Both the position numbers and the translations under genes were made by a program. Below the pieces are notes generated by a model that was not told where the DNA came from, ran no database searches, and worked only from the letters and a program-made list of their open reading frames with translations. DNA of 21,957 nucleotides, taken from NCBI GenBank assembly GCA_040753075.1, contig JBFMHA010000062.1, positions 1 through 21,957 of the forward strand. The letters are read 5' to 3'. This document shows positions 14,290 to 20,724 of the stretch, piece by piece. Source of the stretch: UBA6814 sp040753075. Its GTDB lineage: Bacteria > Desulfobacterota > Desulfovibrionia > Desulfovibrionales > Desulfovibrionaceae. Numbering within the stretch: the stretch's first letter is position 1; the number at the start of each line of letters is the position of its first letter.

Positions 14290-14718
14290 CTACTTCCGCA
14301 CCCGGCGGGCGCGGCGCGACTCGCGCTCCAGGAGCCAGAAGAAGAACATGAGCCCGGGATAGACGCCCAGAGGGCTCAGGGTGGGCAGGTGCAGGACCAC
14401 AGGGCTTGCGGCCTCGGCCCCGGCTGCGGCCAGGGACACCAGCAGGGCCGCGGCCGAGGTCAGGAAAAGCCCGGCCAGCAGGCCCTGCAGCGCGGGAAAG
14501 GGGGCCAGCCGGTGGCGGTTGGTCCACAGGGCCGCGCCCACGGAATTGGCCGCCAGGAAACAGGCGAACATGGCCAGGGCCGCCTCGGCCCGGCCCTGCG
14601 CCAGGTAGATTCCGGCCAGCGCCGCCATCCAGCCGCTCGCCCCGAGCTGGCCGCCCCACCAGCCCCCGGCGCTCCACTGGAACCGGCCCGGCCCGCGCAC
14701 TGACACTTTTCCGCTCAT
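14290..14718 (-). CDS. Small integral membrane protein, unrecognised
   Basis: A 142-residue protein with four hydrophobic segments (about 28-42, 46-66, 76-102, 108-131) and a very basic tail (ERESRRARRVRK), so the C-terminus is probably cytoplasmic. The start at 14718 is chosen as the first ATG giving a compact N-terminus; ATG 14730 is also possible and neither has a strong ribosome-binding site. The frame continues open for 1.5 kb upstream, but only as a GC-rich shadow of the NYN and AOR genes. Codon use (third-position G/C) fits a real gene in this frame. It faces away from the NYN gene with about 78 bp between starts and converges with the metallopeptidase gene. I do not recognise the family. 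Confidence 0.65.
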   Translation of the reverse strand: MSGKVSVRGPGRFQWSAGGWWGGQLGASGWMAALAGIYLAQGRAEAALAMFACFLAANSVGAALWTNRHRLAPFPALQGLLAGLFLTSAAALLVSLAAAGAEAASPVVLHLPTLSPLGVYPGLMFFFWLLERESRRARRVRK

Positions 14719-14761
14719 ACCACGGAACATAGCCCCAAGCCCATGTCCGCGCAAGGGTCGA

Positions 14762-14790
14762 TTGACACCCGGACCGGCAGGGCCTAGACC
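14762..14790 (+). promoter_or_regulatory. Candidate sigma70 promoter of the NYN-AOR-aldolase operon
   Basis: TTGACA (14762-14767), 17 nt, TAGACC (14785-14790). The -35 is perfect, the -10 weaker. Transcription would begin about 6-7 nt on, that is at or next to the ATG at 14797, implying a leaderless message. Confidence 0.45.
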
Positions 14791-14796
14791 CCTTGC

Positions 14797-15483
14797 ATGC
14801 CCATCGAGCCTGCGCTCAAGCGCGTCCACGCCTACGTGGACGGACAGAACCTGTTCCATGCCGCCCGCGCCGCCTTCGGCTCGGGCTACCCCGACTTCGA
14901 CCCGCGCTGCCTGGCCGACCGCATCTGCCTGGCCCAGGGCTGGGAGCTGGCCCGGGTGCGCTTCTACACCGGCGTGCCCGATCCGGCGGAGAATCCCCAG
15001 TGGAGCCGCTTCTGGGAGGCCAAGCTCAAGGCCATGCGCGACCGCGGGGTGTCGGTGTTCACCCGGCCCCTGGCCTACCGCCGCGGCCGACCCGACGAAG
15101 ACGGCCAGGCTCCGGCCCCGGTGGCCGTGGAGAAGGGCATCGACATCCGCATCGCCATCGACGTGGTGCGCGACGCCCTGGACAGGGCCTGCGACGTGGC
15201 CCTGCTCTTCAGCCAGGACGCGGACCTGGCCGAGGTGGCGGCCGAGGTGCGCCGCATCTCCCGGGAGCAGGACCGCTGGATCAAGATGGCCTGCGCCTTT
15301 CCCTCCGCCCCCGGCCTGCGCTTCCGGCGCGGGGTGGACGGAACCGACTGGCTGCCCTTCGACCAGCGCCTGTACCGCGACTGCAAGGACCCCCTGGACT
15401 ACCGCGAGGATCCTGCGGCCATGACCCAGCACCCGACGGACGAGGCCTGGGCCACCTGGACCGCGGCCCCCCGGGGCCGCTGA
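14797..15483 (+). CDS. NYN-domain (PIN-like) putative ribonuclease
   Basis: A 228-residue protein of the NYN/LabA-like PIN-fold group, predicted metal-dependent RNases. The acidic-site motifs are present: YVDGQNLF (13-20, Asp15), VEKGIDIRIAIDV (111-123, Asp116 and Asp122) and LLFSQDADL (136-144, Asp141/Asp143). The region between (WSRFWEAKLKAMRDRGVSVF) matches the family's usual middle. The C-terminal 30 residues are low in features. The start ATG 14797 fits the family N-terminus; it has no ribosome-binding site. Its stop is 4 nt before the AOR start, so all three genes are probably one transcript. The reason for pairing an RNase-like protein with AOR is unclear; regulation of the message or of a tRNA is possible. 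Confidence 0.88.
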   Translation: MPIEPALKRVHAYVDGQNLFHAARAAFGSGYPDFDPRCLADRICLAQGWELARVRFYTGVPDPAENPQWSRFWEAKLKAMRDRGVSVFTRPLAYRRGRPDEDGQAPAPVAVEKGIDIRIAIDVVRDALDRACDVALLFSQDADLAEVAAEVRRISREQDRWIKMACAFPSAPGLRFRRGVDGTDWLPFDQRLYRDCKDPLDYREDPAAMTQHPTDEAWATWTAAPRGR

Positions 15484-15487
15484 CCCC

Positions 15488-17236
15488 ATGTCCCGACGCG
15501 GCTGGACCGGGCGCATCGCCCGCGTGGACCTGAACACCGGCCGGGTGGTGACCGAGGAGCCCGCGGCCGCGGACCTGGCCCGGGACCTGGGCGGCCGGGG
15601 CCTGGCCGGCCGCATCCTCTCCGCCGCCGGCCCCCGGGACTGGGACGACCCGGAGCTGCCCTTCGTCCTGGCCGCCGGCCCCCTGGTGGGCACCATCGCG
15701 CCCACCCCGGGCCGGGCGACCCTCATGTGCCGCTCCCCGCTCACCGGCGCGGCGGGCGATTCCTCGGTGGGCGGCCGCCTGGGCGCGACCCTCAAGCGGG
15801 CCGGGTTCGACGCCCTGGTGCTCACCGGCCGCGCCCCCCGGCTCTCGGGCCTGCTGGTGGAGGACGGCTCCGTCCGCCTGGCGGACGCCGGGGACCTGGC
15901 CGGAGCCGGCACGGACACGGTGTTCGCGCGCCTGAAGGACTGGGACTCGGTGGCCTGCGTGGGTCCCGCGGCCGAGTCCGGATCGCTCCTGGCCTCGGTG
16001 CAGGTGGACCGCCACCACGCCGCGGGGCGGGGCGGACTGGGCCTGGCCCTGGCCGCCCGGGGCGTCAAGTTCATCGCCCTGCGCGGCGGCCGCAAGGTGC
16101 CGGTGGCCGACCCGGCCCTGCTCAAGGCCGCGCGCGAGGAGATCCTCCGCCTCACCCACGCCTCGCCCGCGCTCATGGGCGCGCAGGGCTTCTCCTGCTT
16201 CGGCACCGGCGCCATCTTCGACCTCATGGACAGCCGGCGCATGATGCCCACGGACAACTTCCGCCGCACCAGATTTCCCGGCGCGGCCGGACTCAACGCC
16301 TACGCCTACAAGGCCCGCTACCGGCCGGAAAAGCACGGGTGCCACGGCTGCCACATCCGCTGCAAGAAGGTGGCGGAGGACGGCCGCTCCATGCCCGAGT
16401 TCGAGACCATGAGCCACTTCACCGCGCTCATCGGCAACACCGACCCGGATCTGGTGGTGGCGGCCAACGCGGCCTGCAACCGGCTGGGCCTGGACACCAT
16501 CAGCGCGGGCAGCGCCCTGGCCTGCCATCGGGAGCTCACCGGCCGCGACCTGGCCCCGGAGGCCGTGCTCGGGCTCCTGTACGACATGGGGCACGGCCAC
16601 GGCCCGGGCGCGGACCTGGCCCGGGGCGCGGCGCGCTACGCTGCGGCGCACGGCCGGCCGGAACTGGCCATGGCGGTCAAGGGGCTGGAGCTGCCGGCCT
16701 ACGACCCGCGCGGGGCCTACGGCATGGCCCTGGCCTACGCGGTCTCCACCCGGGGCGGCTGCCACCTGCGGGCCTATCCCGTGAGCCACGAGATCCTGCG
16801 CAAGCCGGTGGCCACCGACCGCTTCACCTTCTCGGGCAAGGCCCGCATCGTGAAGATCGCCGAGGACGGCAACGCGGTGGTGGACAGCCTCACCGCCTGC
16901 AAGTTCGTGTTCTTCGCGGCCAGCCTGGAGGAGTACGCCAAGGCCTACGCCGCCGTGACCGGGGTGGAGAGTTCGGCCCAGGACCTGCTGCGCCTGGGCG
17001 AACGCATCTGCTACCGGGAGCGGATGATGAACGCGGCCTGGGGCTTCACGGCCGAACACGACGACCTGCCGCCCCGCTTCTTCGCCGAGCCCGGGGACTC
17101 CGCCGGCGAGCTCCCGGTCCCGCCCCTGGACCGCGCCGAGTTCCTCAAGGCCCGCGCCGCCTACTACCGCATCCGCGGCCTGGACCCGGAAGGCCGGCCC
17201 ACGGCCGAGACGGCCGCGCGGCTGGAGCTGGCGTGA
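15488..17236 (+). CDS. Aldehyde:ferredoxin oxidoreductase (tungstopterin enzyme)
   Basis: A 582-residue member of the AOR family: oxidises aldehydes to carboxylic acids with ferredoxin, using a bis-pterin tungsten (or Mo) centre and one [4Fe-4S] cluster. The N-terminal domain (GRIARVDLNTGRV, GGRGLAGRIL, PLVGTIAPTPGRATLMCRSPLTG, GLGLALAARGVKFIAL) is complete. Cluster ligands are CHGCHIRC (Cys285, 288, 292) and Cys471 in DSLTACKF. NRLGLDTISAG (331-341) is typical of the pterin-binding region. Length is close to the usual 600. The next gene overlaps by 4 nt, so the products are likely made together. The aldehyde substrate is unknown, and no tungstate transporter or pterin gene is in view. Among AOR subfamilies it cannot be placed more precisely by eye. 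Confidence 0.93.
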   Translation: MSRRGWTGRIARVDLNTGRVVTEEPAAADLARDLGGRGLAGRILSAAGPRDWDDPELPFVLAAGPLVGTIAPTPGRATLMCRSPLTGAAGDSSVGGRLGATLKRAGFDALVLTGRAPRLSGLLVEDGSVRLADAGDLAGAGTDTVFARLKDWDSVACVGPAAESGSLLASVQVDRHHAAGRGGLGLALAARGVKFIALRGGRKVPVADPALLKAAREEILRLTHASPALMGAQGFSCFGTGAIFDLMDSRRMMPTDNFRRTRFPGAAGLNAYAYKARYRPEKHGCHGCHIRCKKVAEDGRSMPEFETMSHFTALIGNTDPDLVVAANAACNRLGLDTISAGSALACHRELTGRDLAPEAVLGLLYDMGHGHGPGADLARGAARYAAAHGRPELAMAVKGLELPAYDPRGAYGMALAYAVSTRGGCHLRAYPVSHEILRKPVATDRFTFSGKARIVKIAEDGNAVVDSLTACKFVFFAASLEEYAKAYAAVTGVESSAQDLLRLGERICYRERMMNAAWGFTAEHDDLPPRFFAEPGDSAGELPVPPLDRAEFLKARAAYYRIRGLDPEGRPTAETAARLELA

Positions 17237-18402
17237 AGCCGCTCCTCGACAAGTACGCCGCCAAGCTCGTCGCCGCGGGCCTGGCGCCCGGGGGAGGACC
17301 GCTGCTGGCCGGGCTGGACGCGGACCTGGAGTGGAGCCGGGAGGCCCCGGAACGCGCGGTGCTGGTGGAGCTGTTCGGTCTCCTGAACATCAACTCCCTT
17401 GTCTTCTGCCCCCTGGCCGAGCCGCACGCGAGCATCGTGGAGGCCGTGGCCCGGGACGCGCAGGAGGCCGTCACCCCCGAGGACTGCGAGACCCGCACGT
17501 TCCTGCACGACCTGCCCGTGGTGCGGGAGTTCGCGCCCGGACCCCTGGCCGCGGCGCTCAGGCGGCGCAAGGGCTGCATCGTCCCGGGCCGGGGGCTCCT
17601 GGCCCACGGCGCGGTGAGCCCGGAACAGGGCTTCGTCACCGTGTCGTCCATGGCCTTCGCCTGCTTCGTGAAGTTCTTCAGCGACCACCTGGCCGCCCTG
17701 CGCCGGGGCCGGGCCGACGCCGCGGCCCGGGAGCGCTTCGCCCGCATCGCCGCCCTGCTCCCGCCCGCGCGCGCCGACCTGCCCGACCTGGCGCGCGGCC
17801 CGTTCGCCTCGGCCGGAAGCGCGGCGCAGGCCATGGTCCAGGCGGGCAGGGCCACCGTGGACTACGGCCTGGTGGACTCCTATTTCGGCAACATCTCCTA
17901 CCTGGTGGACGACACCCTGCACATCTCCCAGACCGGCTCGTCCCTGGACGAACTGGCCGGACTCATCGACCCCTGCCCCCTGGACGGCTCCACCTCGCAC
18001 GGGCTCACCGCCTCCAGCGAACTCACCGCCCACCGGGAGGCGCTGCTCCGCACCGGCGCCCGGGCCGTGCTGCACGGCCATCCCCGCTTCTCGGTGATCC
18101 TGTCCATGGACTGCGTTGAAGAGGACTGCCCAACGCGCGGGGCCTGCCACGCCCGCTGCCCCCGGGAGCGCTGCGTGGCCGACGTGCCGGTGGTGCCCGG
18201 CGAGGTCGGGACCGGCCCCACCGGCCTGTGCAACACCATGCCCGCGGCCATGGCGGGCCGCCGCGGGGTCCTGGTGCACGGCCACGGCCTGTTCACCATG
18301 GGCCGGGACGACTTCCGGGAGGCCTTCGCCGCCCTGCTCGCCATCGAGAACCTCTGCCGCAGCGAATACTTCCGCCGGGTGGCGGAACTCTCCGCCCCCT
18401 GA
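17233..18402 (+). CDS. Class II aldolase/adducin-like protein with Cys-rich insert
   Basis: 389 residues, starting at GTG 17233, which overlaps the AOR stop (GTGA). Residues about 200-385 form a class II aldolase domain: GNISYLVDDTLHISQTGSS (219-237), SSELTAHREALLRTGARAVLHGHP (261-284) with HxH at 281-283, and VLVHGHGLFTMG (346-357). The two His motifs are the usual divalent-metal site. Between them lies an extra block with Cys294, 299, 305, 309 and 314, plus Cys333 later, not part of ordinary fuculose- or ribulose-phosphate aldolases. Five cysteines in 21 residues could bind Fe-S or zinc. Residues 1-200 are a separate domain; GRGLLAHGAVSPEQGF (119-134) loosely resembles the aldolase C-terminal motif and may be a degenerate second copy. 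An aldehyde product handed to AOR is a plausible inference. Confidence 0.82.
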   Translation: MKPLLDKYAAKLVAAGLAPGGGPLLAGLDADLEWSREAPERAVLVELFGLLNINSLVFCPLAEPHASIVEAVARDAQEAVTPEDCETRTFLHDLPVVREFAPGPLAAALRRRKGCIVPGRGLLAHGAVSPEQGFVTVSSMAFACFVKFFSDHLAALRRGRADAAARERFARIAALLPPARADLPDLARGPFASAGSAAQAMVQAGRATVDYGLVDSYFGNISYLVDDTLHISQTGSSLDELAGLIDPCPLDGSTSHGLTASSELTAHREALLRTGARAVLHGHPRFSVILSMDCVEEDCPTRGACHARCPRERCVADVPVVPGEVGTGPTGLCNTMPAAMAGRRGVLVHGHGLFTMGRDDFREAFAALLAIENLCRSEYFRRVAELSAP

Positions 18403-18428
18403 AGCCTCCGGCAGGGAAACCGCCTGGC

Positions 18429-18448
18429 GCGCTGGGCCCGGTCAGCGC
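18429..18448. terminator. Weak bidirectional hairpin between convergent genes
   Basis: GCGCTG / CAGCGC with an 8-nt loop, straddling the stop codon of the VKOR-DsbA gene in the 39-bp gap after the aldolase gene. No T run on either side, so terminator function is only possible. Confidence 0.3.
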
Positions 18449-19872
18449 CCGGCCGACTCCGCCGCGGCCAGGGCGGACTCGATGATCTGCGAGAACTTCT
18501 CGGCCGAGGGCGCGCCGCTCACCAGCCGGCCGTTGACCACGTAGGCCGGGGTCCCCTCCAGACCCAGGCGGGCCGCCTCGGCCAGGTCCCGGTCCACGGC
18601 CGCGGCGTGTCCGCCCTCGTCCAGGCACCGGCCGAAGCGCTCCCGGTCCAGGCCCAGATCCCCGGCCAGCTTCTCCAGACCCGGCCGGGTGAGGTCCGCG
18701 GCTGCGTAGAGCATGTCCTGGAGCTCCCAGAACCGGCCCTGGTCCCCGCCGCAGCGGGCCGCCTCGGCCGCCGGCCGGGCGTGCTCGTGCATGGCCAGGG
18801 GGTAGTCCTTGAACACCCAGCGGACGCGGTCCCGGTACTTCTCCCGCATGGCGCGCACCGCGGCGTGGCCGCGGCGGCAGGCCGGGCATTCGTAGTCCGA
18901 GAACTCCACCACCGTCACCGGGGCGTCGGCCGGCCCCAGGCTGGGACTGTCCCCCAGGTCCACGGCCAGCAACGCGGATTCCGGCGGGGCGAGCAGGAAG
19001 CGCACCCCGTACTTGGGATACAGGGACTCCACATAGGACCGGGCAGCCGCCTCGGTCCGCTTCCGGCCGAGGAACTCCCGGACCCGGTTGCGCAACTCCT
19101 GGTCCGACCAGCCGAACCGCGCGGCATCGCGCCGGTTCTCCTCGGCCAGGGCCTCCACCTCGGCGTCCGTGACCGGCGCGGCCTTGGATTCGGCCTCCTG
19201 CCGGAGCAGCTCCGCCACGTCCATGCCCCGCGCCGCGGCCTCCAGCCCCAGGACCCGGTCGCGGACCATGTCGTCCAGGCGGTCCTGCCGGAGGCGGTGA
19301 ATCCGCTCGTTGAGTTCGGACAGCCGGGCGGACAGGGGGGCGTCCAGTTCGGCCTCGGTGATGGCCGCATCGCCCACCCGGGCCGCCACCGCGTCTCCGC
19401 GGCGCTGGGACGCGGCCGGAGAGGCGTCGCCGCGCACCAGGGCGGCCCGGGAGACCAGCAGCGCGAGGAGGCAGAGCGAGGCCGCCTGCCAGAACCTCTC
19501 GCGGGCGAAGGTGATGGCCGCCAGGAGCAGGACCACCGCCAGGTTGGCCAGGCAGATGGCGCAGTAGAGATCCTGCGAATACATGATCCAGGCCAGGTCC
19601 AGCTCCGCGCCCAGGCCCGCCGCCACCAGGAGCGGCAGCAAGCGCGGGGCCAGGGCCAACGCCGCGGCGAGGGAGAGGTAATAGGCCACGCCCCAGACCC
19701 AGACCGGCTGGCCGAACAGGACGAACTGCGCGGTTTCGCGGCAGACCCCGGACGCGCCCAGGCAGAGCGGCCGGAACGCCGGCAACATCTCCGACACTCC
19801 GGCCAGCGCCGCCACCAGCAGCCCCGCGCCCACCACCAGCCAGACACACCACCTGCCCACCTGCACCCGCAT
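18442..19872 (-). CDS. VKOR - SurA-N-like - DsbA fusion, disulfide-forming membrane protein
   Basis: A 476-residue inner-membrane protein with three parts. Residues about 1-145: a VKOR-type quinone-coupled oxidase with several membrane helices, the loop cysteine pair Cys37/Cys44 and the CxxC pair CAIC (104-107). Residues about 160-290: a charged helical part (ARVGDAAITEAELD, RLDDMVRDRVLGLEAAARGMD, VTDAEVEALAEENR) resembling the chaperone N-domain of SurA/PpiD proteins. Residues about 305-476: a DsbA-like thioredoxin fold, EFSDYECPACRRGHAAVR with CPAC 329-332, cis-Pro in EGTPAYVVNG. One polypeptide could bind unfolded exported protein, oxidise its cysteines and pass electrons to quinone. The start at 19872 has GGGGAGA 5 nt upstream; the frame is open 14 codons farther without one. 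It is divergent from the Cys-rich gene at 19971. Confidence 0.9.
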   Translation of the reverse strand: MRVQVGRWCVWLVVGAGLLVAALAGVSEMLPAFRPLCLGASGVCRETAQFVLFGQPVWVWGVAYYLSLAAALALAPRLLPLLVAAGLGAELDLAWIMYSQDLYCAICLANLAVVLLLAAITFARERFWQAASLCLLALLVSRAALVRGDASPAASQRRGDAVAARVGDAAITEAELDAPLSARLSELNERIHRLRQDRLDDMVRDRVLGLEAAARGMDVAELLRQEAESKAAPVTDAEVEALAEENRRDAARFGWSDQELRNRVREFLGRKRTEAAARSYVESLYPKYGVRFLLAPPESALLAVDLGDSPSLGPADAPVTVVEFSDYECPACRRGHAAVRAMREKYRDRVRWVFKDYPLAMHEHARPAAEAARCGGDQGRFWELQDMLYAAADLTRPGLEKLAGDLGLDRERFGRCLDEGGHAAAVDRDLAEAARLGLEGTPAYVVNGRLVSGAPSAEKFSQIIESALAAAESAGR

Positions 19873-19970
19873 GGATCTCCCCGCGTCAAGAGTCGTTGAG
19901 GGTTTCGCCGCCACGGCGGGCTCGCGCCCCGGCCGGGAGAGGGTACATCCGTCTGTCCCTGCGGCGCACC

Positions 19971-20405
19971 ATGAGTACTCCGGTTTCCAATTCCCCGCCA
20001 GCCCGGGAGAGCACGGCCAGCCGCCCCGCCGCCACCTCCTCGCATATCGCCGCCTCGGGCAGGATGCTCACTCCACCCCGCCTCCCGGGCGGCCTGCTGC
20101 CGCGCATCGCCACCTGTTTCGGGGGCGGGGTGGGGCGCTGCAAGGAGGAGTTGTGCGGCGCGCTTTCCGGCGGGATCATGGCCGTGGGCTGCCTGCTCGG
20201 CCGGACCGCGCCGGGCGGGAGCTGGGACCAGGCCGCGGCCGTGGCGGCCGACCTCCGCTCGCGCTTCGCCGCCCAGAACGGCGCCACCAGCTGCGGCCGC
20301 ATCCTGGAGCTGCTCGGCCCCCAGGAGGGGATGGACAAGCGCCGGCTGCTCACCGGCCGCGTGGCCGGCCTGCTCTGCGAATCCCTGGCCGCAGCCGAGG
20401 CTTGA
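19971..20405 (+). CDS. C_GCAxxG_C_C-family-like cysteine protein
   Basis: A 144-residue soluble protein. The C-terminal 90 residues match the C_GCAxxG_C_C redox family: CFGGGVGRCKEELCGALSGGIMAVGCLLGR, then SCGRILELLG and a late Cys in LLCES. This family is common in anaerobes and is thought to be redox-active or metal-binding. The N-terminal part, where members normally have an NCxQ/NCAE-like first cysteine, here is Ser/Ala/Pro-rich and has no Cys, so the founding cysteine of the pattern seems lost or replaced. The start ATG 19971 lacks a clear ribosome-binding site; ATG 20064 (MLTPPRLPGG) is an alternative that starts just before the conserved part. It is divergent from the disulfide-forming fusion and lies upstream of the B12 riboswitch. 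Confidence 0.65.
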   Translation: MSTPVSNSPPARESTASRPAATSSHIAASGRMLTPPRLPGGLLPRIATCFGGGVGRCKEELCGALSGGIMAVGCLLGRTAPGGSWDQAAAVAADLRSRFAAQNGATSCGRILELLGPQEGMDKRRLLTGRVAGLLCESLAAAEA

Positions 20406-20408
20406 GCC

Positions 20409-20450
20409 GCCGGGGGCCGGGAACGACTTGCCTCGGCCGCGGCCCCCGGC
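20409..20450. other. 10-bp inverted repeat over the cbiK promoter
   Basis: GCCGGGGGCC (20409-20418) and GGCCCCCGGC (20441-20450) are perfect complements with 22 nt between. The repeat begins 4 nt after the previous gene's stop and its right arm lies in the promoter spacer, ending just before the -10. It may end the upstream transcript, bind a regulator, or both. Confidence 0.5.
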
Positions 20451-20456
20451 TATAGT
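20428..20456 (+). promoter_or_regulatory. Sigma70-type promoter of the cobaltochelatase operon
   Basis: TTGCCT (20428-20433), exactly 17 nt, TATAGT (20451-20456). It would start transcription at about 20463, right at the 5' side of the riboswitch. Confidence 0.7.
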
Positions 20457-20463
20457 CCGTGCC

Positions 20464-20625
20464 GCTTCGGGTGTCCGCAAGGACGGAAAGAGGGAATCCC
20501 GTGTGAATCGGGAGCGGTCCCGCCGCCGTGAGTCCCGCACGTGCCGGCCCCCCCGCGCGCCACTGGGAGGAGACTCCTGGGAAGGCCGGGGCCGGTGGGA
20601 CGAGCCGGAAGACCTGCCCGGAGCC
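20464..20625 (+). ncRNA. Cobalamin (adenosyl/aquo-cobalamin) riboswitch
   Basis: Conserved blocks occur in the right order: GGAAAGAGGGAA then the GTGTGAATCGGGAGCGG stretch, CCCGCCGCCGTGA, GCCACTGG, CTGGGAAGG, and the B12 box AGCCGGAAGACCTGCC at 20603-20618. It lies between a good promoter and the exported cobaltochelatase gene, so high cobalamin should lower expression. After it, a GCCGGCAA / TTGCCGGC hairpin (20642-20665) has no T run, and a CCTCC at about 20676-20680 could pair with the GGAGG ribosome-binding site at 20715-20719. This points to translational rather than transcriptional control. Confidence 0.95.
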
Positions 20626-20724
20626 GGCCATGGTTCGGCCTGCCGGCAACGGGGCTTTTGCCGGCTGCGCCCCCCCCTCCGGGGACCCTTCCCACCAAGC
20701 CCCCCATCCGCCATGGAGGTCGTC

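Noticed and set aside
14719..16296. Long minus-strand extension of the small membrane protein frame
   Set aside because: It is antisense to the NYN and AOR genes and reads as Arg/Pro/Ala-rich sequence without family features; only the C-terminal 142 codons look like a protein.
15281..18285. Several long minus-strand open frames opposite AOR and aldolase
   Set aside because: They are GC-driven shadows of the plus-strand genes, whose motifs are unambiguous.
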